Shown: positions 47,722-60,713, counted from the stretch's first letter. The stretch is 64,000 nucleotides of DNA from Salticus scenicus (GCA_963930645.1 OZ005657.1:52432653-52496652), one strand, 5' to 3'. The notes: generated from the sequence alone by a model not told the origin. Program-made: numbers and translations.

Positions 47722-48405
47722 AAGCAATTCAAGATCGGAGGAGGCAAAATAGCTTCAAACTACACTTGTGAACTCATTGCCATCCAAAAAGCCCTAGACG
47801 AGTATATAAATCTCGAAGAAAATGAAAGAGCCAATGGGTTAATCATCTTCAGTGACTGCAGAGCTGCTCTTCAAGCAATTCAAAGGGGCTCCTCAGGGCT
47901 AATTATAAATATACACCGTACACTTCGTAAGCTTTTCCATTTGAAGAAACAGTGCACCATGCAGTGGATTCCCGCGCATGTTGGCATTACTGAAAATGAG
48001 ACGGCTGATGCCTTGGCAAAAGAAGCAAGACAATTAAACACCAGCAGGGTTACTCATGTCACCCTCAGCGATATCAATTCCGTTGCTAAGGCAAAATTCA
48101 AGGATAGGAAACTTAAAATCAAACACCAAATCCCTGAAATCAGTACCAACAGAACTCTCACCAGCACTCTAACAAGACTCCGGACAGGACACTTTAGGGG
48201 GATGAAGATCCATAAAGACGGGACAAGGACTTACTGCCTCTGCAAAAACTGCCCAGACATAGAACTAACCCCCAAACATCTTTTCAACTGTCCTGCTATT
48301 CTGGCGCAATTGCAGCAAATAAGTGACAATCCGTGGGCAGACTTATATGAAGACAACTGCCTTCAAATCGCAGATGCTGTATATAGGACCTTTGGTCCCA
48401 TTTAA
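47722..48405 (+). pseudogene. RNase H domain and C-terminal zinc-knuckle of a non-LTR polyprotein (unit 2)
   Basis: An open frame of 227 codons runs from the truncation point to TAA at 48403-48405; there is no native start. RNase H residues seen: E17 (TCELIAI), D45 (IIFSDCRAAL), H86 and D96 (PAHVGITENETADALAKE). The first catalytic Asp strand is missing because of 5' truncation. The C-terminal part has a CLCKNCPDIELTPKHLFNCP cluster, the C-x2-C...H-x4-C pattern found at the end of such ORF2 proteins. No stops or frameshifts, consistent with a young insertion. It is not autonomous, since reverse transcriptase and endonuclease are absent. Confidence 0.92.
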
Positions 48406-48453
48406 TTTTTTTTTTTTTTTCCTATCCATGACACAACACCAACCAACCAACCA
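47722..48453 (+). mobile_element. 5'-truncated non-LTR retroposon with 12-bp TSD (unit 2)
   Basis: Inserted between ACATATTCCCAT (47710-47721) and ACATATTCCCAT (48454-48465); unit 1 shows the empty target. It begins abruptly inside the RNase H coding region and ends, after a T run, with CCTATCCATGACACAACACC and a short CAAC/AACC repeat instead of a poly(A) tail. That tail type is typical of several non-LTR clades with an RNase H domain (I/R1-like groups), an inference from structure. Confidence 0.93.
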
Positions 48454-49981
48454 ACATATTCCCATGATTAAATATATGAGTACACAAATTATTACATAAA
48501 TATCGCAGAAAGGCAATAAAGAAAAATCATATATATTTTAAACTTCAAGCATATTTTTGTACTCTTCAAGTACACAACACACATAAATGGTTAAAAATTA
48601 TTAATTCATTTTTTAGATGATTTTTTACTTTGTGTATCAGTAACTCCATTAAGAAAAATAAATAAATAAATAAATAAAATAAATGATTTACTCACTCTGT
48701 GACAATGGAAATTTATTTTATTTTATAACTTAAAAAAGTTTTGCATGATTTTCAAATGAATCAAACTTTATTTTAGTTTTTGGGTTTTAGATATAAAGAA
48801 ATCAGGTTTGGATCGACGAAATTTTTTTTTTGTCAGTTTGATTCTGGTCTAAATTCTTTGTATCAATGCTGTTGGGAGATGAACATTCTATAGGAATGCA
48901 CACCCCACAAAATTAATGGTTGAGTGATGATTTGACTAGTTTCTGGTGTTTTGTACAAGGAAAGGTAGTGACAGTTATAAAACAGAAAGGCTCATTTTTT
49001 TAATAGCAAAAGCTTTCTGTATGTGTATGTTAAGAAAAAATAATATGGATTGCATGTATTTTTAAATATTTAACACTTTATATTTTCTAAGATATTATAA
49101 TTATTTAAGAAATCCTATTTTTATCTGTAAAAATACAATTTTTCCCCATTTTTCTTCTAATTTTTCCCAGCACTGCCTCAAACTTTCTGGAAATTTTACA
49201 TCTTTAGTTATGCCTATTATTATTATTTATTCAGAGTTTCCACAGGTCAGAGAGAACCTGAAAAAGGCAGGAAATTTAAAATTAGTAAAAAAAAAAAAAA
49301 AAAAGTCTGGAAAATAGCAAATATTGCCTCAAAACCTAAAAAAATGATGTAAATCTGGAAAAATGCTTTTTGAGCATACATTCCGTTTAAAATGTTTTAT
49401 GTTATCTCTTATGTCCCATGCTGTGTTATCTTTTACACCACAAACCAAATTTTGTGACCTGGAATTTTATAAGAATAGAACTGAAAAACCTGGAGAAGTC
49501 AGGGAATTTTATTTTTAAATTTGAATAGGAACCTTGTTTATTGTCTGCAGTACTTTTTACGGCAGCCTTAACAAGGTATTTAGAATCAGAAATGTAAAAC
49601 TCATATAATTCACTTTTTTTCCCTTTCTTTTTAAAGTGGGAGGATATTCTGACCAATGTAATTAAAGATTTCATGAAATTAATTAAAAAATCTGTTTTTA
49701 TGTGGAGTTGTCTCTTCTTTATGTGTTCTAATATATATTTCCATGCAATGCGTAAAAGGTAGAATCAGTGTGAATTTTCAATTTTGTTAGTTCTATATTG
49801 TAAAAAGTAAACCAATTTTAAACTAAAATTCTGAAATATAAGTAGGCTGATATATTCATTAGTTTTTTTTTCCCCCTATAGCTATAATCAGCACCAGGAC
49901 CTTTTGTCTTCAATATTTGAGTCCTCTTTTGCGCCTACAAGTTCCCAAAGATCGAAATTAGAGTCGATAAGTCAGGCATCA

Positions 49982-50026
<45 letters not shown>

Positions 50027-50161
50027 GCCCTTATATTCTACTTGGTTGCCATTTTGAAATGAATTGTTTGTTCACAAATGCGTATGTATATAAATATACA
50101 TCCAATGACCAACACACAAATATCTTTCAAATAAGAAAGAAAATTTATTAAAAATTCAAAA

Positions 50162-50549
50162 TTATTTTTTAAACTCTAGACGTCTTACACGTCTCTGCTT
50201 AATATCATTCCACCATAAATCAATAGCATGTTGTGGATTAAAATTTTCTAAATTTGGTCCACATAGCCAAATAAATAGTAAATCATAATCTATGGTAGAA
50301 GTTAAAAGTGTGTGTTTTTTCTTATGATTAAGTTGAAATGGCTGAATCCCCTTTCACACTCAGCTGTCAGTTGTACTTAAAGGAAGAATCATAAAGATAT
50401 TTATCACTTTCCTTAAATTAGGAAAGGAAGAAGATGAAATTGATTCAGCCAGTAAATGCTGCCAAGCACACAGACATGGGATATTTCATTTTTCTTTCAC
50501 CCAAAGTTTGTAATATTCAAGCTTTTCAATAATTGCCTCTTTGCCAATA
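50162..50549 (-). pseudogene. hAT transposase C-terminus, unit 2
   Basis: Duplicate of the unit 1 remnant with the same two frame breaks and the same stop (50162-50164). The shared damage shows the gene was already dead before the tandem duplication. Confidence 0.88.
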
Positions 50550-52871
50550 GATATACACTGGTTCTCATAATTATACGGACATCCATCTCTCTATATTAAC
50601 TAAGCACTGAACACTATTATTTAAACAAATATATTTATTAATTTGAATTTCATTAATAGACAATATTTAAAAAGTTTTATCGTTTTTCTATCTTAAAAAA
50701 CTTTAAATACGGTTAAAAAAATTTTACATGTGTTCACAATTATAATGACAGCTCGAATCTTAGCAATTTTTTTTTCAGTTATTCTTTAAATTAATATTTT
50801 ATGGGATCTCTTTTTAAGGTGAAACAGTGAGACGTTCTCTCTGGTATATATATATATATATTTTTAATATTCAGTTTCAATACCATTTCATACAGCATAG
50901 ATGATATTTTGAATGCATTTAAAACTATTTAAAATTGCTTTCCACTTGCATGCACTTTTCTTATATGATAAGTTAAGGTTTTTTTCAACTTTTAGGCCAT
51001 GGGAAAGGATATAATACAGAAGTTTCTTTATTCAAACTATTTCCTATTGCTCTAGAAGTAGGGCAAAAATGTAAATCTTGTTGAAAAAAATTTCGCCCTA
51101 TTTGCAAAATTAATTCCTGTAAAGGAAATTATTTCATCTAAAATACACAAAGTGTTTGCTTATTTTAGTAAATCTGACTTAAAAATTTGATGCAAAGGTA
51201 ATAAATACTTTATCGTATATGGGTAAGGGAAAGTGAAAAAGTGCAATTATTTCAATGTAAAGCTGTTACAGGTCTGTTAATACTGCTCTGAAATTAACAA
51301 TTACCTGCTGCAAATCTGCTTTTTCACTAGCTACAAAAATGAACTTTTGATTTTTCACCTCTGAAACTATTTTCCTGGAGATTCAGTCTACCAGATTTTC
51401 CTCCCTCTCTCTGTTTTCTTCAAAATTCAATGAAATATTTTCCTGTAGTAGTTAAAATTTTTATCTATACAGTTTGAAGTGTTAATACCTGATATTTATT
51501 TTCACAGCCAATTATGAAAAGGACATTCATCTGCAAAAATGTTTCTTTTAATGACGTAACTAGTAATGTCATAAAAATTTCTCTTTTTTAAATTAAAAAA
51601 GAAAATAAGAATCTAAATATGATCCCAGGTCCTTATATGATTATATTTAGTAATCTTGATGCATTAAAGTTATGCCTAGAGATAACGGTAAAAAAAAAAA
51701 AAAAAACTGAAATTTTGGGGGAAAAAAGTTTTTTTTTCTGTTTTTTATTTATTTATTTATTTTACGAAGGGGTTTATTTCCACCCAGAAATATTAAAAAA
51801 ATTGAAATTTTTAGCATAAAAAAATATATTTAGTAATTTATAACATTTACATTCCTATGTTTTTTCCTTGAAATATTTTTTCACGTGCAATCTTACATGA
51901 AAACACCGATTCTGATATGTTCATATTTCAAAAATAAATTTTAACAATGTAATCAAATGGTAATTCTGAAAGTATTATAAATAACCTCCCTCCCATTACA
52001 TTCATTTGACGTTATTCTTTCCAAGTTCCTTTACATTTCAGTCTTTTTTCTTGAAAGAATATCCTTAGAATTGTCTAACTGTATTATTTTAATGTGTGTG
52101 GATATACATTGCACACATATACAATATATATAAATGCATGTAACAGTTAAAACAACAACAAAATATCTAAGCCATTACTTTCTGTCAAAAAACTCGTTTC
52201 ATAATTCATAAAAATTATATGTGCAAAACCTACTTGATTTAGGTCCTTTACGTTTGAGTTAATAAGTTTTATATTATAACAGATTGGCTACTATTTAGGA
52301 AAAGTCATGGAATAAACAGGGAATTTTGACAAATTTTGTGGAAATAAGCCATATTTGAAAGTTCATTATTGTAAATTGCTAAATTAGTCACTAATTTTGT
52401 GAATTTGTTTTGGAAATAAACAGTGTAAGTCAGAAAAAAATGCTGAAAAATAGTCATGGAAAAGTCAAGAAACTTGGAAAAGTTCGAATGTTAGCCACAC
52501 TGTATAAAAAAAAAATAAATCAATAATAAAATGGTGTTTTAAATTTCTGAAGTTCAATTAACTTTAAATTAAACTTTTATTTTATCTTTGTGATTAATTT
52601 CATTTTAGGTGAAAATCTGAATCAGCAGCCAAAGTGATTTTACCCGAGCCTGACCTGCAATAAAGTTTGGGTCTGATTGAATAAAGTTTTCTGTTGCTTC
52701 TTAGATTTGGTTCAGGTTGGTTGATTTATTTTTCTTATAGTCAGGTTGACTGAATTTTTTTTCCCTGCACGTTAGGTTAAGTTTTCAACAACTTCGGTTG
52801 ACCTCAGAACTTTAAAAAAATTTTATCATAAACAGAAATTTATTTTATATAAACATACTACATATTCCCAT

Positions 52872-53555
52872 AAGCAATTCAAGATCGGAGGAGGCAAAAT
52901 AGCTTCAAACTACACTTGTGAACTCATTGCCATCCAAAAAGCCCTAGACGAGTATATAAATCTCGAAGAAAATGAAAGAGCCAATGGGTTAATCATCTTC
53001 AGTGACTGCAGAGCTGCTCTTCAAGCAATTCAAAGGGGCTCCTCAGGGCTAATTATAAATATACACCGTACACTTCGTAAGCTTTTCCATTTGAAGAAAC
53101 AGTGCACCATGCAGTGGATTCCCGCGCATGTTGGCATTACTGAAAATGAGACGGCTGATGCCTTGGCAAAAGAAGCAAGACAATTAAACACCAGCAGGGT
53201 TACTCATGTCACCCTCAGCGATATCAATTCCGTTGCTAAGGCAAAATTCAAGGATAGGAAACTTAAAATCAAACACCAAATCCCTGAAATCAGTACCAAC
53301 AGAACTCTCACCAGCACTCTAACAAGACTCCGGACAGGACACTTTAGGGGGATGAAGATCCATAAAGACGGGACAAGGACTTACTGCCTCTGCAAAAACT
53401 GCCCAGACATAGAACTAACCCCCAAACATCTTTTCAACTGTCCTGCTATTCTGGCGCAATTGCAGCAAATAAGTGACAATCCGTGGGCAGACTTATATGA
53501 AGACAACTGCCTTCAAATCGCAGATGCTGTATATAGGACCTTTGGTCCCATTTAA
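52872..53555 (+). pseudogene. RNase H domain of a non-LTR polyprotein (unit 3)
   Basis: The protein in the 154-codon downstream part is identical to that in unit 2, with the same catalytic residues (E17, D45, D96 counted from 52872) and the same truncation before the first catalytic Asp. It is complete to TAA at 53553-53555. Confidence 0.92.
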
Positions 53556-53602
53556 TTTTTTTTTTTTTTCCTATCCATGACACGACACCAACCAACCAAC
53601 CA
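52872..53602 (+). mobile_element. 5'-truncated non-LTR retroposon with 12-bp TSD (unit 3)
   Basis: Same insertion as in unit 2, with TSDs at 52860-52871 and 53603-53614. One T fewer in the T run and ACACGACACC in place of ACACAACACC. An identical truncation point and TSD show it was copied by duplication, not inserted twice. Confidence 0.93.
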
Positions 53603-55133
53603 ACATATTCCCATGATTAAATATATGAGTACACAAATTATTACATAAATATCGCAGAAAGGCAATAAAGAAAAATCATATATATTTTAAACTTCAAGCA
53701 TATTTTTGTACTCTTCAAGTACACAACACACATAAATGGTTAAAAATTATTAATTCATTTTTTAGATGATTTTTTACTTTGTGTATCAGTAACTCCATTA
53801 AGAAAAATAAATAAATAAATAAATAAAATAAATGATTTACTCACTCTGTGACAATGGAAATTTATTTTATTTTATAACTTAAAAAAGTTTTGCATGATTT
53901 TCAAATGAATCAAACTTTATTTTAGTTTTTGGGTTTTAGATATAAAGAAATCAGGTTTGGATCGACGAAATTTTTTTTTTGTCAGTTTGATTCTGGTCTA
54001 AATTCTTTGTATCAATGCTGTTGGGAGATGAACATTCTATAGGAATGCACACCCCACAAAATTAATGGTTGAGTGATGATTTGACTAGTTTCTGGTGTTT
54101 TGTACAAGGAAAGGTAGTGACAGTTATAAAACAGAAAGGCTCATTTTTTTAATAGCAAAAGCTTTCTGTATGTGTATGTTAAGAAAAAATAATATGGATT
54201 GCATGTATTTTTAAATATTTAACACTTTATATTTTCTAAGATATTATAATTATTTAAGAAATCCTATTTTTATCTGTAAAAATACAATTTTTCCCCATTT
54301 TTCTTCTAATTTTTCCAGCACTGCCTCAAACTTTCTGGAAATTTTACATCTTTAGTTATGCCTATTATTATTATTTATTCAGAGTTTCCACAGGTCAGAG
54401 AGAACCTGAAAAAGGCAGGAAATTTAAAATTAGTAAAAAAAAAAAAAAAAAAAAGTCTGGAAAATAGCAAATATTGCCTCAAAACCTAAAAAAATTATGA
54501 TGTAAATCTGGAAAAATGCTTTTTGAGCATACATTCCGTTTAAAATGTTTTATGTTATCTCTTATGTCCCATGCTGTGTTATCTTTTACACCACAAACCA
54601 AATTTTGTGACCTGGAATTTTATAAGAATAGAACTGAAAAACCTGGAGAAGTCAGGGAATTTTATTTTTAAATTTGAATAGGAACCTTGTTTATTGTCTG
54701 CAGTACTTTTTACGGCAGCCTTAACAAGGTATTTAGAATCAGAAATGTAAAACTCATATAATTCACTTTTTTTCCCTTTCTTTTTAAAGTGGGAGGATAT
54801 TCTGACCAATGTAATTAAAGATTTCATGAAATTAATTAAAAAATCTGTTTTTATGTGGAGTTGTCTCTTCTTTATGTGTTCTAATATATATTTCCATGCA
54901 ATGCGTAAAAGGTAGAATCAGTGTGAATTTTCAATTTTGTTAGTTCTATATTGTAAAAAGTAAACCAATTTTAAACTAAAATTCTGAAATATAAGTAGGC
55001 TGATATATTCATTAGTTTTTTTTCCCCCTATAGCTATAATCAGCACCAGGACCTTTTGTCTTCAATATTTGAGTCCTCTTTTGCGCCTACAAGTTCCCAA
55101 AGATCGAAATTAGAGTCGATAAGTCAGGCATCA

Positions 55134-55178
<45 letters not shown>

Positions 55179-55313
55179 GCCCTTATATTCTACTTGGTTG
55201 CCATTTTGAAATGAATTGTTTGTTCACAAATGCGTATGTATATAAATATACATCCAATGACCAACACACAAATATCTTTCAAATAAGAAAGAAAATTTAT
55301 TAAAAATTCAAAA

Positions 55314-55701
55314 TTATTTTTTAAACTCTAGACGTCTTACACGTCTCTGCTTAATATCATTCCACCATAAATCAATAGCATGTTGTGGATTAAAATTTTC
55401 TAAATTTGGTCCACATAGCCAAATAAATAGTAAATCATAATCTATGGTAGAAGTTAAAAGTGTGTGTTTTTTCTTATGATTAAGTTGAAATGGCTGAATC
55501 CCCTTTCACACTCAGCTGTCAGTTGTACTTAAAGGAAGAATCATAAAGATATTTATCACTTTCCTTAAATTAGGAAAGGAAGAAGATGAAATTGATTCAG
55601 CCAGTAAATGCTGCCAAGCACACAGACATGGGATATTTCATTTTTCTTTCACCCAAAGTTTGTAATATTCAAGCTTTTCAATAATTGCCTCTTTGTCAAT
55701 A
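55314..55701 (-). pseudogene. hAT transposase C-terminus, unit 3
   Basis: Third copy, with the same frame breaks and stop at 55314-55316. One private substitution near 55694. This is the copy adjacent to the unduplicated right flank, so any N-terminal remainder would be expected beyond 56240. Confidence 0.88.
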
Positions 55702-56240
55702 GATATACACTGGTTCTCATAATTATACGGACATCCATCTCTCTATATTAACTAAGCACTGAACACTATTATTTAAACAAATATATTTATTAATTTGAAT
55801 TTCATTAATAGACAATATTTAAAAAGTTTTATCGTTTTTCTATCTTAAAAAACTTTAAATACGGTTAAAAAAATTTTACATGTGTTCACAATTATAATGA
55901 CAGCTCGAATCTTAGCAATTTTTTTTTCAGTTATTCTTTAAATTAATATTTTATGGGATCTCTTTTTAAGGTGAAACAGTGAGACGTTCTCTCTGGTATA
56001 TATATATATATTTTTAATATTCAGTTTCAATACCATTTCATACAGCATAGATGATATTTTGAATGCATTTAAAACTATTTAAAATTGCTTTCCACTTGCA
56101 TGCACTTTTCTTATATGATAAGTTAAGGTTTTTTTCAACTTTTAGGCCATGGGAAAGGATATAATACAGAAGTTTCTTTCTTCAAACTATTTCCTATTGC
56201 TCTAGAAGTAGGGCAAAAATGTAAATCTTGTTGAAAAAAA

Positions 56241-56242
56241 TA

Positions 56243-56277
<35 letters not shown>

Positions 56278-57896
56278 CTCTCTAAAGTCTTACAAAAATC
56301 TGCAAATTCCATGTTTAAAATTTGTAGATATTCTCTTGAATGTTCATAATAGAAAAAAATTACTGAATCCATTCTGCCTTCAGTAGAAACAAGATACCAT
56401 AGATTCACCTTTAAAATGCCCAATTCATATTTACCTTTAAAAAATCTGCTCTGTCTTTCGCTATCTTCAGATTGTGCCAGTAACTGTTAAAACCATTTGG
56501 TTAATCAAGAATAAAATGTTTTGCATCCAAAAATGCAACATTTTACCATTTCATATTGTTTTTATTCAACTTTAACACAGACTTTTCTTTCCTCCATTAA
56601 ATGCTTATTGGTTTTTTATTCATTTTAACATATTATTTTAAACATGCATAAATGTGGAAAACAATCCTTTCGTTAAAATTTATGAGCAAATTCAGCAGCA
56701 GTCATTCTGAGTAGAACAGTAAGAGGAATTATGAGTCTTCGATCTCTGTAAAACAACTCTGATTTTGCATTAGATCTCTCTCCTATTGAACTAGCAGTTC
56801 ACGTTTGATCACATTTCCTTCAGCAATTTTAGATCTTCGAATTTCATTAGAAATACGGCAGATTGAAATTATCCTTCCATTTAAAAAACACATTTATCAT
56901 ACTTCACTACATGAATGTTCTTTTTCAAGGAATTATCAGTAATGTCCATTTAAGAAAAACTGAAGGTTTATATATAAATTAATATAGCCCAGTAGTTAAC
57001 AAATTTGCATGTCAACTGTAATTTATGCCCTAGTAAGTTAAATAAAATGAAAAAAAATCTTGATTGTCCCTATAATTAAGACCATCTAAAAACATGGAGA
57101 AAAAAATATTTTGCATTATTTTTTATTAATTTTGTTTCATATTAAAAAAGTTATAGCAGTTTTGGTTTTTAGAATACTAGATATATTAAGTGCACTTAGT
57201 ATAATCTTGTTCAAAATTATTTTTTACAGTAGTTATTTCAAAACATAAAGTGTCCTTATAAATATGAGAAGGAGTGTATTATGAGGTAATGCATTGATTA
57301 AATCAGTGAAATCAATTTTTCATGTTTTCTGCATCATTTAAGTTTACAATATTGTATTGATTAAGTACATGCAAATTACCAAGGACTTTGTAATTATTTA
57401 CATTAAAATATCTTCAAGGGCATCAATTAGGCTGTGTAATATCTGTGTGCGGCGTTTTTTAAATTGACTCAATTTAGTATCATTTCTTGTTACTTTTATT
57501 TCTTTATAATTAACTTCAGCGTCTTCGATTCTTAATTCATTCTTAAACTATTGCAAAGTTGCTCCATATTAAGATATCATTTTTTTTTCAGTTTCTGTTT
57601 TGTAGTTTCTAAAGAGTATGTAATGTCCTTTATGGTAACAAACCTTTGCTGGATGTACTTTTGATGTTTGAGCAAGTATATTTGTATTATCTTCAATAAG
57701 ACAAAGAAACTTAATAACAGGGTGCAGAAAATGTTCAGACCTCTGAAATTTCCCCAAGAATCCCGCAGAAACCCAATATAAGAGGTTTTTTTTTTTTTTT
57801 TTTTTTAAGGTTTGACGTTTTCTTGGGGAGGCGGGTTTAGAAAGAGAAGATCTTTCGTAAGTCCAAATATTGAAAGATTTTATAAAGCTACTATAT
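56241..57896. other. Unique right flank of the tandem array; possible transposase remnants
   Basis: Begins with C16 and CA/CT microsatellites. The minus-strand stretch 56260-56430 is open (MGILKVNLWYLVSTEGRMDS onward) and could be a more N-terminal part of the hAT gene whose C-terminus is in unit 3, but no motif proves it. The minus-strand frame 57569-57757 is also open, with no recognised domain. The rest is AT-rich. Confidence 0.35.
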
Positions 57897-58240
57897 TACA
57901 AGTTTTAATGGCACCAAAAGTTGACATACTAATTTATGTCAAGATGCACCTACGTATAAATTTATGTGCAATTCTATGCAGTAGCTTGAGATACAGCCTT
58001 CCCTGAAATTGCGGAAATCGATGTATAACAGCGCCACCTGTTGTGCAATTCGTACCAAAAGTCAATAGGTACTAATTTATATGTAATTCCATGCTGTAGT
58101 TCCTGAGATATAGTGTTCCCTGAAATTGCAGAAATCACTGTATAGCAGTGCCACCTATTGAGCGATTGGCACCAAAATTGATAGACACTAATTAATGTCA
58201 ATTTGCATAGTAGCCATAAAATATTTGCCATGCACACATA
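57897..58240 (+). repeat. Tandem repeat, ~115-140 bp, two full units and a part
   Basis: GGCACCAAAAGTTGACATAC, CGTACCAAAAGTCAATAGGT and GGCACCAAAATTGATAGACA start successive units. Each has ACTAATTTAT, CAATTC(T/C)ATGC, CCTGAAATTGC and CAG(C/T)GCCACCT. The 57974-58330 frame is a translation of this repeat, which is why it repeats itself (ISAISG twice). Confidence 0.8.
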
Positions 58241-60527
58241 TAGACAGGTGGATAGACATTTCCTGAATATGGTCAAATTTTGCTCTGGACCTCTTAAAAA
58301 CAAGAAAATTCTTTGAAAACCGGAAGTCAAAAATTTTTAGAATTCCAATACTTTCTTCTATTATATATAGAAGTATATATTACTAAAGAAATATATGTTT
58401 GTTACTTTAATGCAAATAATTTTGAATTAAGTAAATAATATAAATAAGCTTAAGCATAATTTTAGATTAATAACAATTAGTAATATGAAATGATTGGGGA
58501 TTTTATAAACATCCATAACAGAATAGAAATTAATTGCTAAAATTAAAATAAAATACATGGAAACTAAACAAGACATACAAAAAAAAAAAGCAACTCATTC
58601 AAAAATTTATATTTAATCATAACTAACTGCCGAAATACTTGTTCTTTCTTCTTCTTCATTTTTTCTTTAAGTGTGTGAAAGGAGAGCAAATTGCTGAATG
58701 CATAATCGGAACTTATAACTGAACTTTTGTATATTGTTTAATTGAGACTAAAAACACTGCAGAAAGATGGTTTTCTTCCTTCTCTTTCTTCCCTCCCTTT
58801 CACTATCGCTAAAATAAACAAATACATCATTTAACACAGCCTCCTATCATTAAAGTGTTTGTTTATTTCTGTGGTTTGGATACGATTCTTGTAGCACTCT
58901 AGTTAGATTGAAAAGGAAAAAAAAATAAATGTTGGAGATTTGATATTTTTTCTAGCTTGAATTAACTACCAAACAATTAATTATCATCAAACTTCAAACA
59001 CTTACCACAATTTTTTTTCCCCCATTAGACCCTCTTTAAATGTTTACTTTCATTACAACTTAAAGAAGTAAAATATGATTTTATACTATGCTTACTCATT
59101 TTTCAATCATTTAAATTATGATGATTATGCATGCAAAGATATTCAATGTAAAGCAAAAGTCCATGTGCATTCAGAAGAAAGAGGATGGTGACACTTATGA
59201 ATTATGACTGCAACCCCAGTATTGATAATGCATTTTTCTTTTTCTCCCTGTCAGTGGCGCACCCAGAATTTCTGTCTGGAGGGGGCTGAAGAATAATTGG
59301 GTCCTGTATAATAGGTTTATGGGTATATATATACACACACATATTATAGTAAAGAATTGGCTTTAAATATTTCTTTTGAAATAAATAAATGAAATTGAAT
59401 GCAAGTTGAATAGCACAATCGAGGAATTTATATCAGTATATAACATGCTAATTTACAGTAGTTCGGTCAGTTTGGGTTGGTACTGAGCTTGCAAACATAA
59501 AGTTGTAGGTTCATTTATGATTTAAAAAAAAAAAAAAAAATGTTGTGTACAATGTGACAAGCTAGTGAACATAAAATTTGCCCGCAATGAAATCCCCCCC
59601 CCCCCATATTTCCATTGAAAATAAAATTTGATCAAGTTTAATACTTTTTAGCGATGTTTTACATGCATATGCAGTAACATGTAAGTAATCAAGAAATTAT
59701 AATTATAGCTAAATAAAAGCTACAGTTGTGATATGTAGGAATTATAACAGAAAGTGTAAATTCATGTAAAAATTCAATATAAATATTTACATGGCTATTT
59801 TTATTTAATCATCTGGAATATAGGGCCGATGCTTCTTCTAGGTTTGGTTCAGTTAACAGAAACAAGTCGGACTCTTATTGTACGTGGGTGTTAGTCAACA
59901 CAGCCAGCAGGAGGCAGAACCTCATATCTTAAAACATTAATTCTAATATATATTACTTAGAATTTTAATTTGTTCTGTTAGCAAATATTTCAAATGTTAC
60001 CTTTCTAAGTTCATTACAGAATATTGTATTCCAGTATAATATATATATATATTTATTATGAAATTTGAATTTTTATAACTGGAAAAAAATGCATTATCCA
60101 AAAATGGAGCTTAGACCTCAGTGACATTAGAGGTAAAAATAAAAACTGTCCATGTACCCTACTGTATGTTCTACGTATCGTGATAAAAAAAAAAAAAAAA
60201 AAAAAGTGACCCCACTCTTAGAAGCATCTGTAAAATATCTTAACATATTGTCATTGGGGTATTTTCCTATTTTGAACAGTAAACTACGTCTTTTGGCATT
60301 CCTCTAAATAGTTATATTTTTAGACAAATAATTTTACGTATTTGTGATTAAATCAGTTATATTTTATCTTCAGCAATTGATACGAAATTTCACTAGCATG
60401 TATATGTGCTAATGGCATATAAAGTATTTAACGAATATGCAAATTTCATTTTTAATTTAAAATATTGTTTTAGAGGAATGACTAAGAGCAGGGCTAATTT
60501 TTATTACCATGTTACCATGTTTTTATT
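58241..60527. other. AT-rich region, one MITE-like end
   Basis: CAGTGGCGCACCCAGAATTT at 59252 followed by GGAGGGGGCT resembles the end of the CAGTGGCG MITE type, without a partner. C10 run near 59595, A21 near 60185. No genes seen. Confidence 0.45.
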
Positions 60528-60713
60528 AACTTCTATTCCTGTTTGTTTATTTGGTACAAATCTTGCAAACGAATTTTAACTAATTTCCCTACTAGCTAGA
60601 CATTTGGAACTTTCACAATAGCTCACAACCCGATGACAACACAATACTTCAAAGTCCGATTTTCGAATAGTTTTCTTTTAATTAATTAAAATATGAAAAT
60701 AATAACCTCCTAA
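60528..60713 (+). repeat. Partial copy of the 16608-17530 repeat
   Basis: GGTACAAATCTTGCAAACGA, CCCTACTAGCTAGACATTTG, AACCCGATGACAACACAATA, then TAATAACCTCCTAA, where the match is interrupted by the TCTATATATA end. Confidence 0.75.

Larger units (their letters stand above)
45937..51090 (+). repeat. Tandem segmental duplication, unit 2 (5154 bp)
   Basis: Same sequence as unit 1 plus the 744-bp retroposon-and-TSD insertion. Private changes include a 3-base loss near 49340, CCCAGCACTG for CCAGCACTG near 49167 and a longer A run (21 versus 17) at about 46536. Confidence 0.97.
51091..56240 (+). repeat. Tandem segmental duplication, unit 3 (5150 bp)
   Basis: Carries the same insertion at the same site as unit 2. 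Private changes: TTTAAAAAAATTT near 52815, ACACGACACC near 53584, TTTGTCAATAG near 55694, TTCTTTCTTC near 56177. It ends at TTGTTGAAAAAAA, after which the right flank (TATCCCCC) is unique. Confidence 0.97.

Noticed and set aside
42056..51819. Repeated short frames starting MIPGPYM and MKSLITL that look conserved across copies
   Set aside because: They recur only because the whole 5-kb unit is duplicated. They contain poly-Lys/poly-Phe from A/T runs, the first is lost in unit 2 by A-run length, and they show no domain.
41528..56240. LTR retrotransposon interpretation of the long direct repeats
   Set aside because: Units abut directly with no internal region, and no gag, protease or integrase was seen. 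The RNase H belongs to a non-LTR insertion with its own TSD.
57974..58330. 118-codon minus-strand frame with internal repeats
   Set aside because: It is the translation of a ~115-140-bp non-coding tandem repeat; the repeated peptides follow the DNA period.
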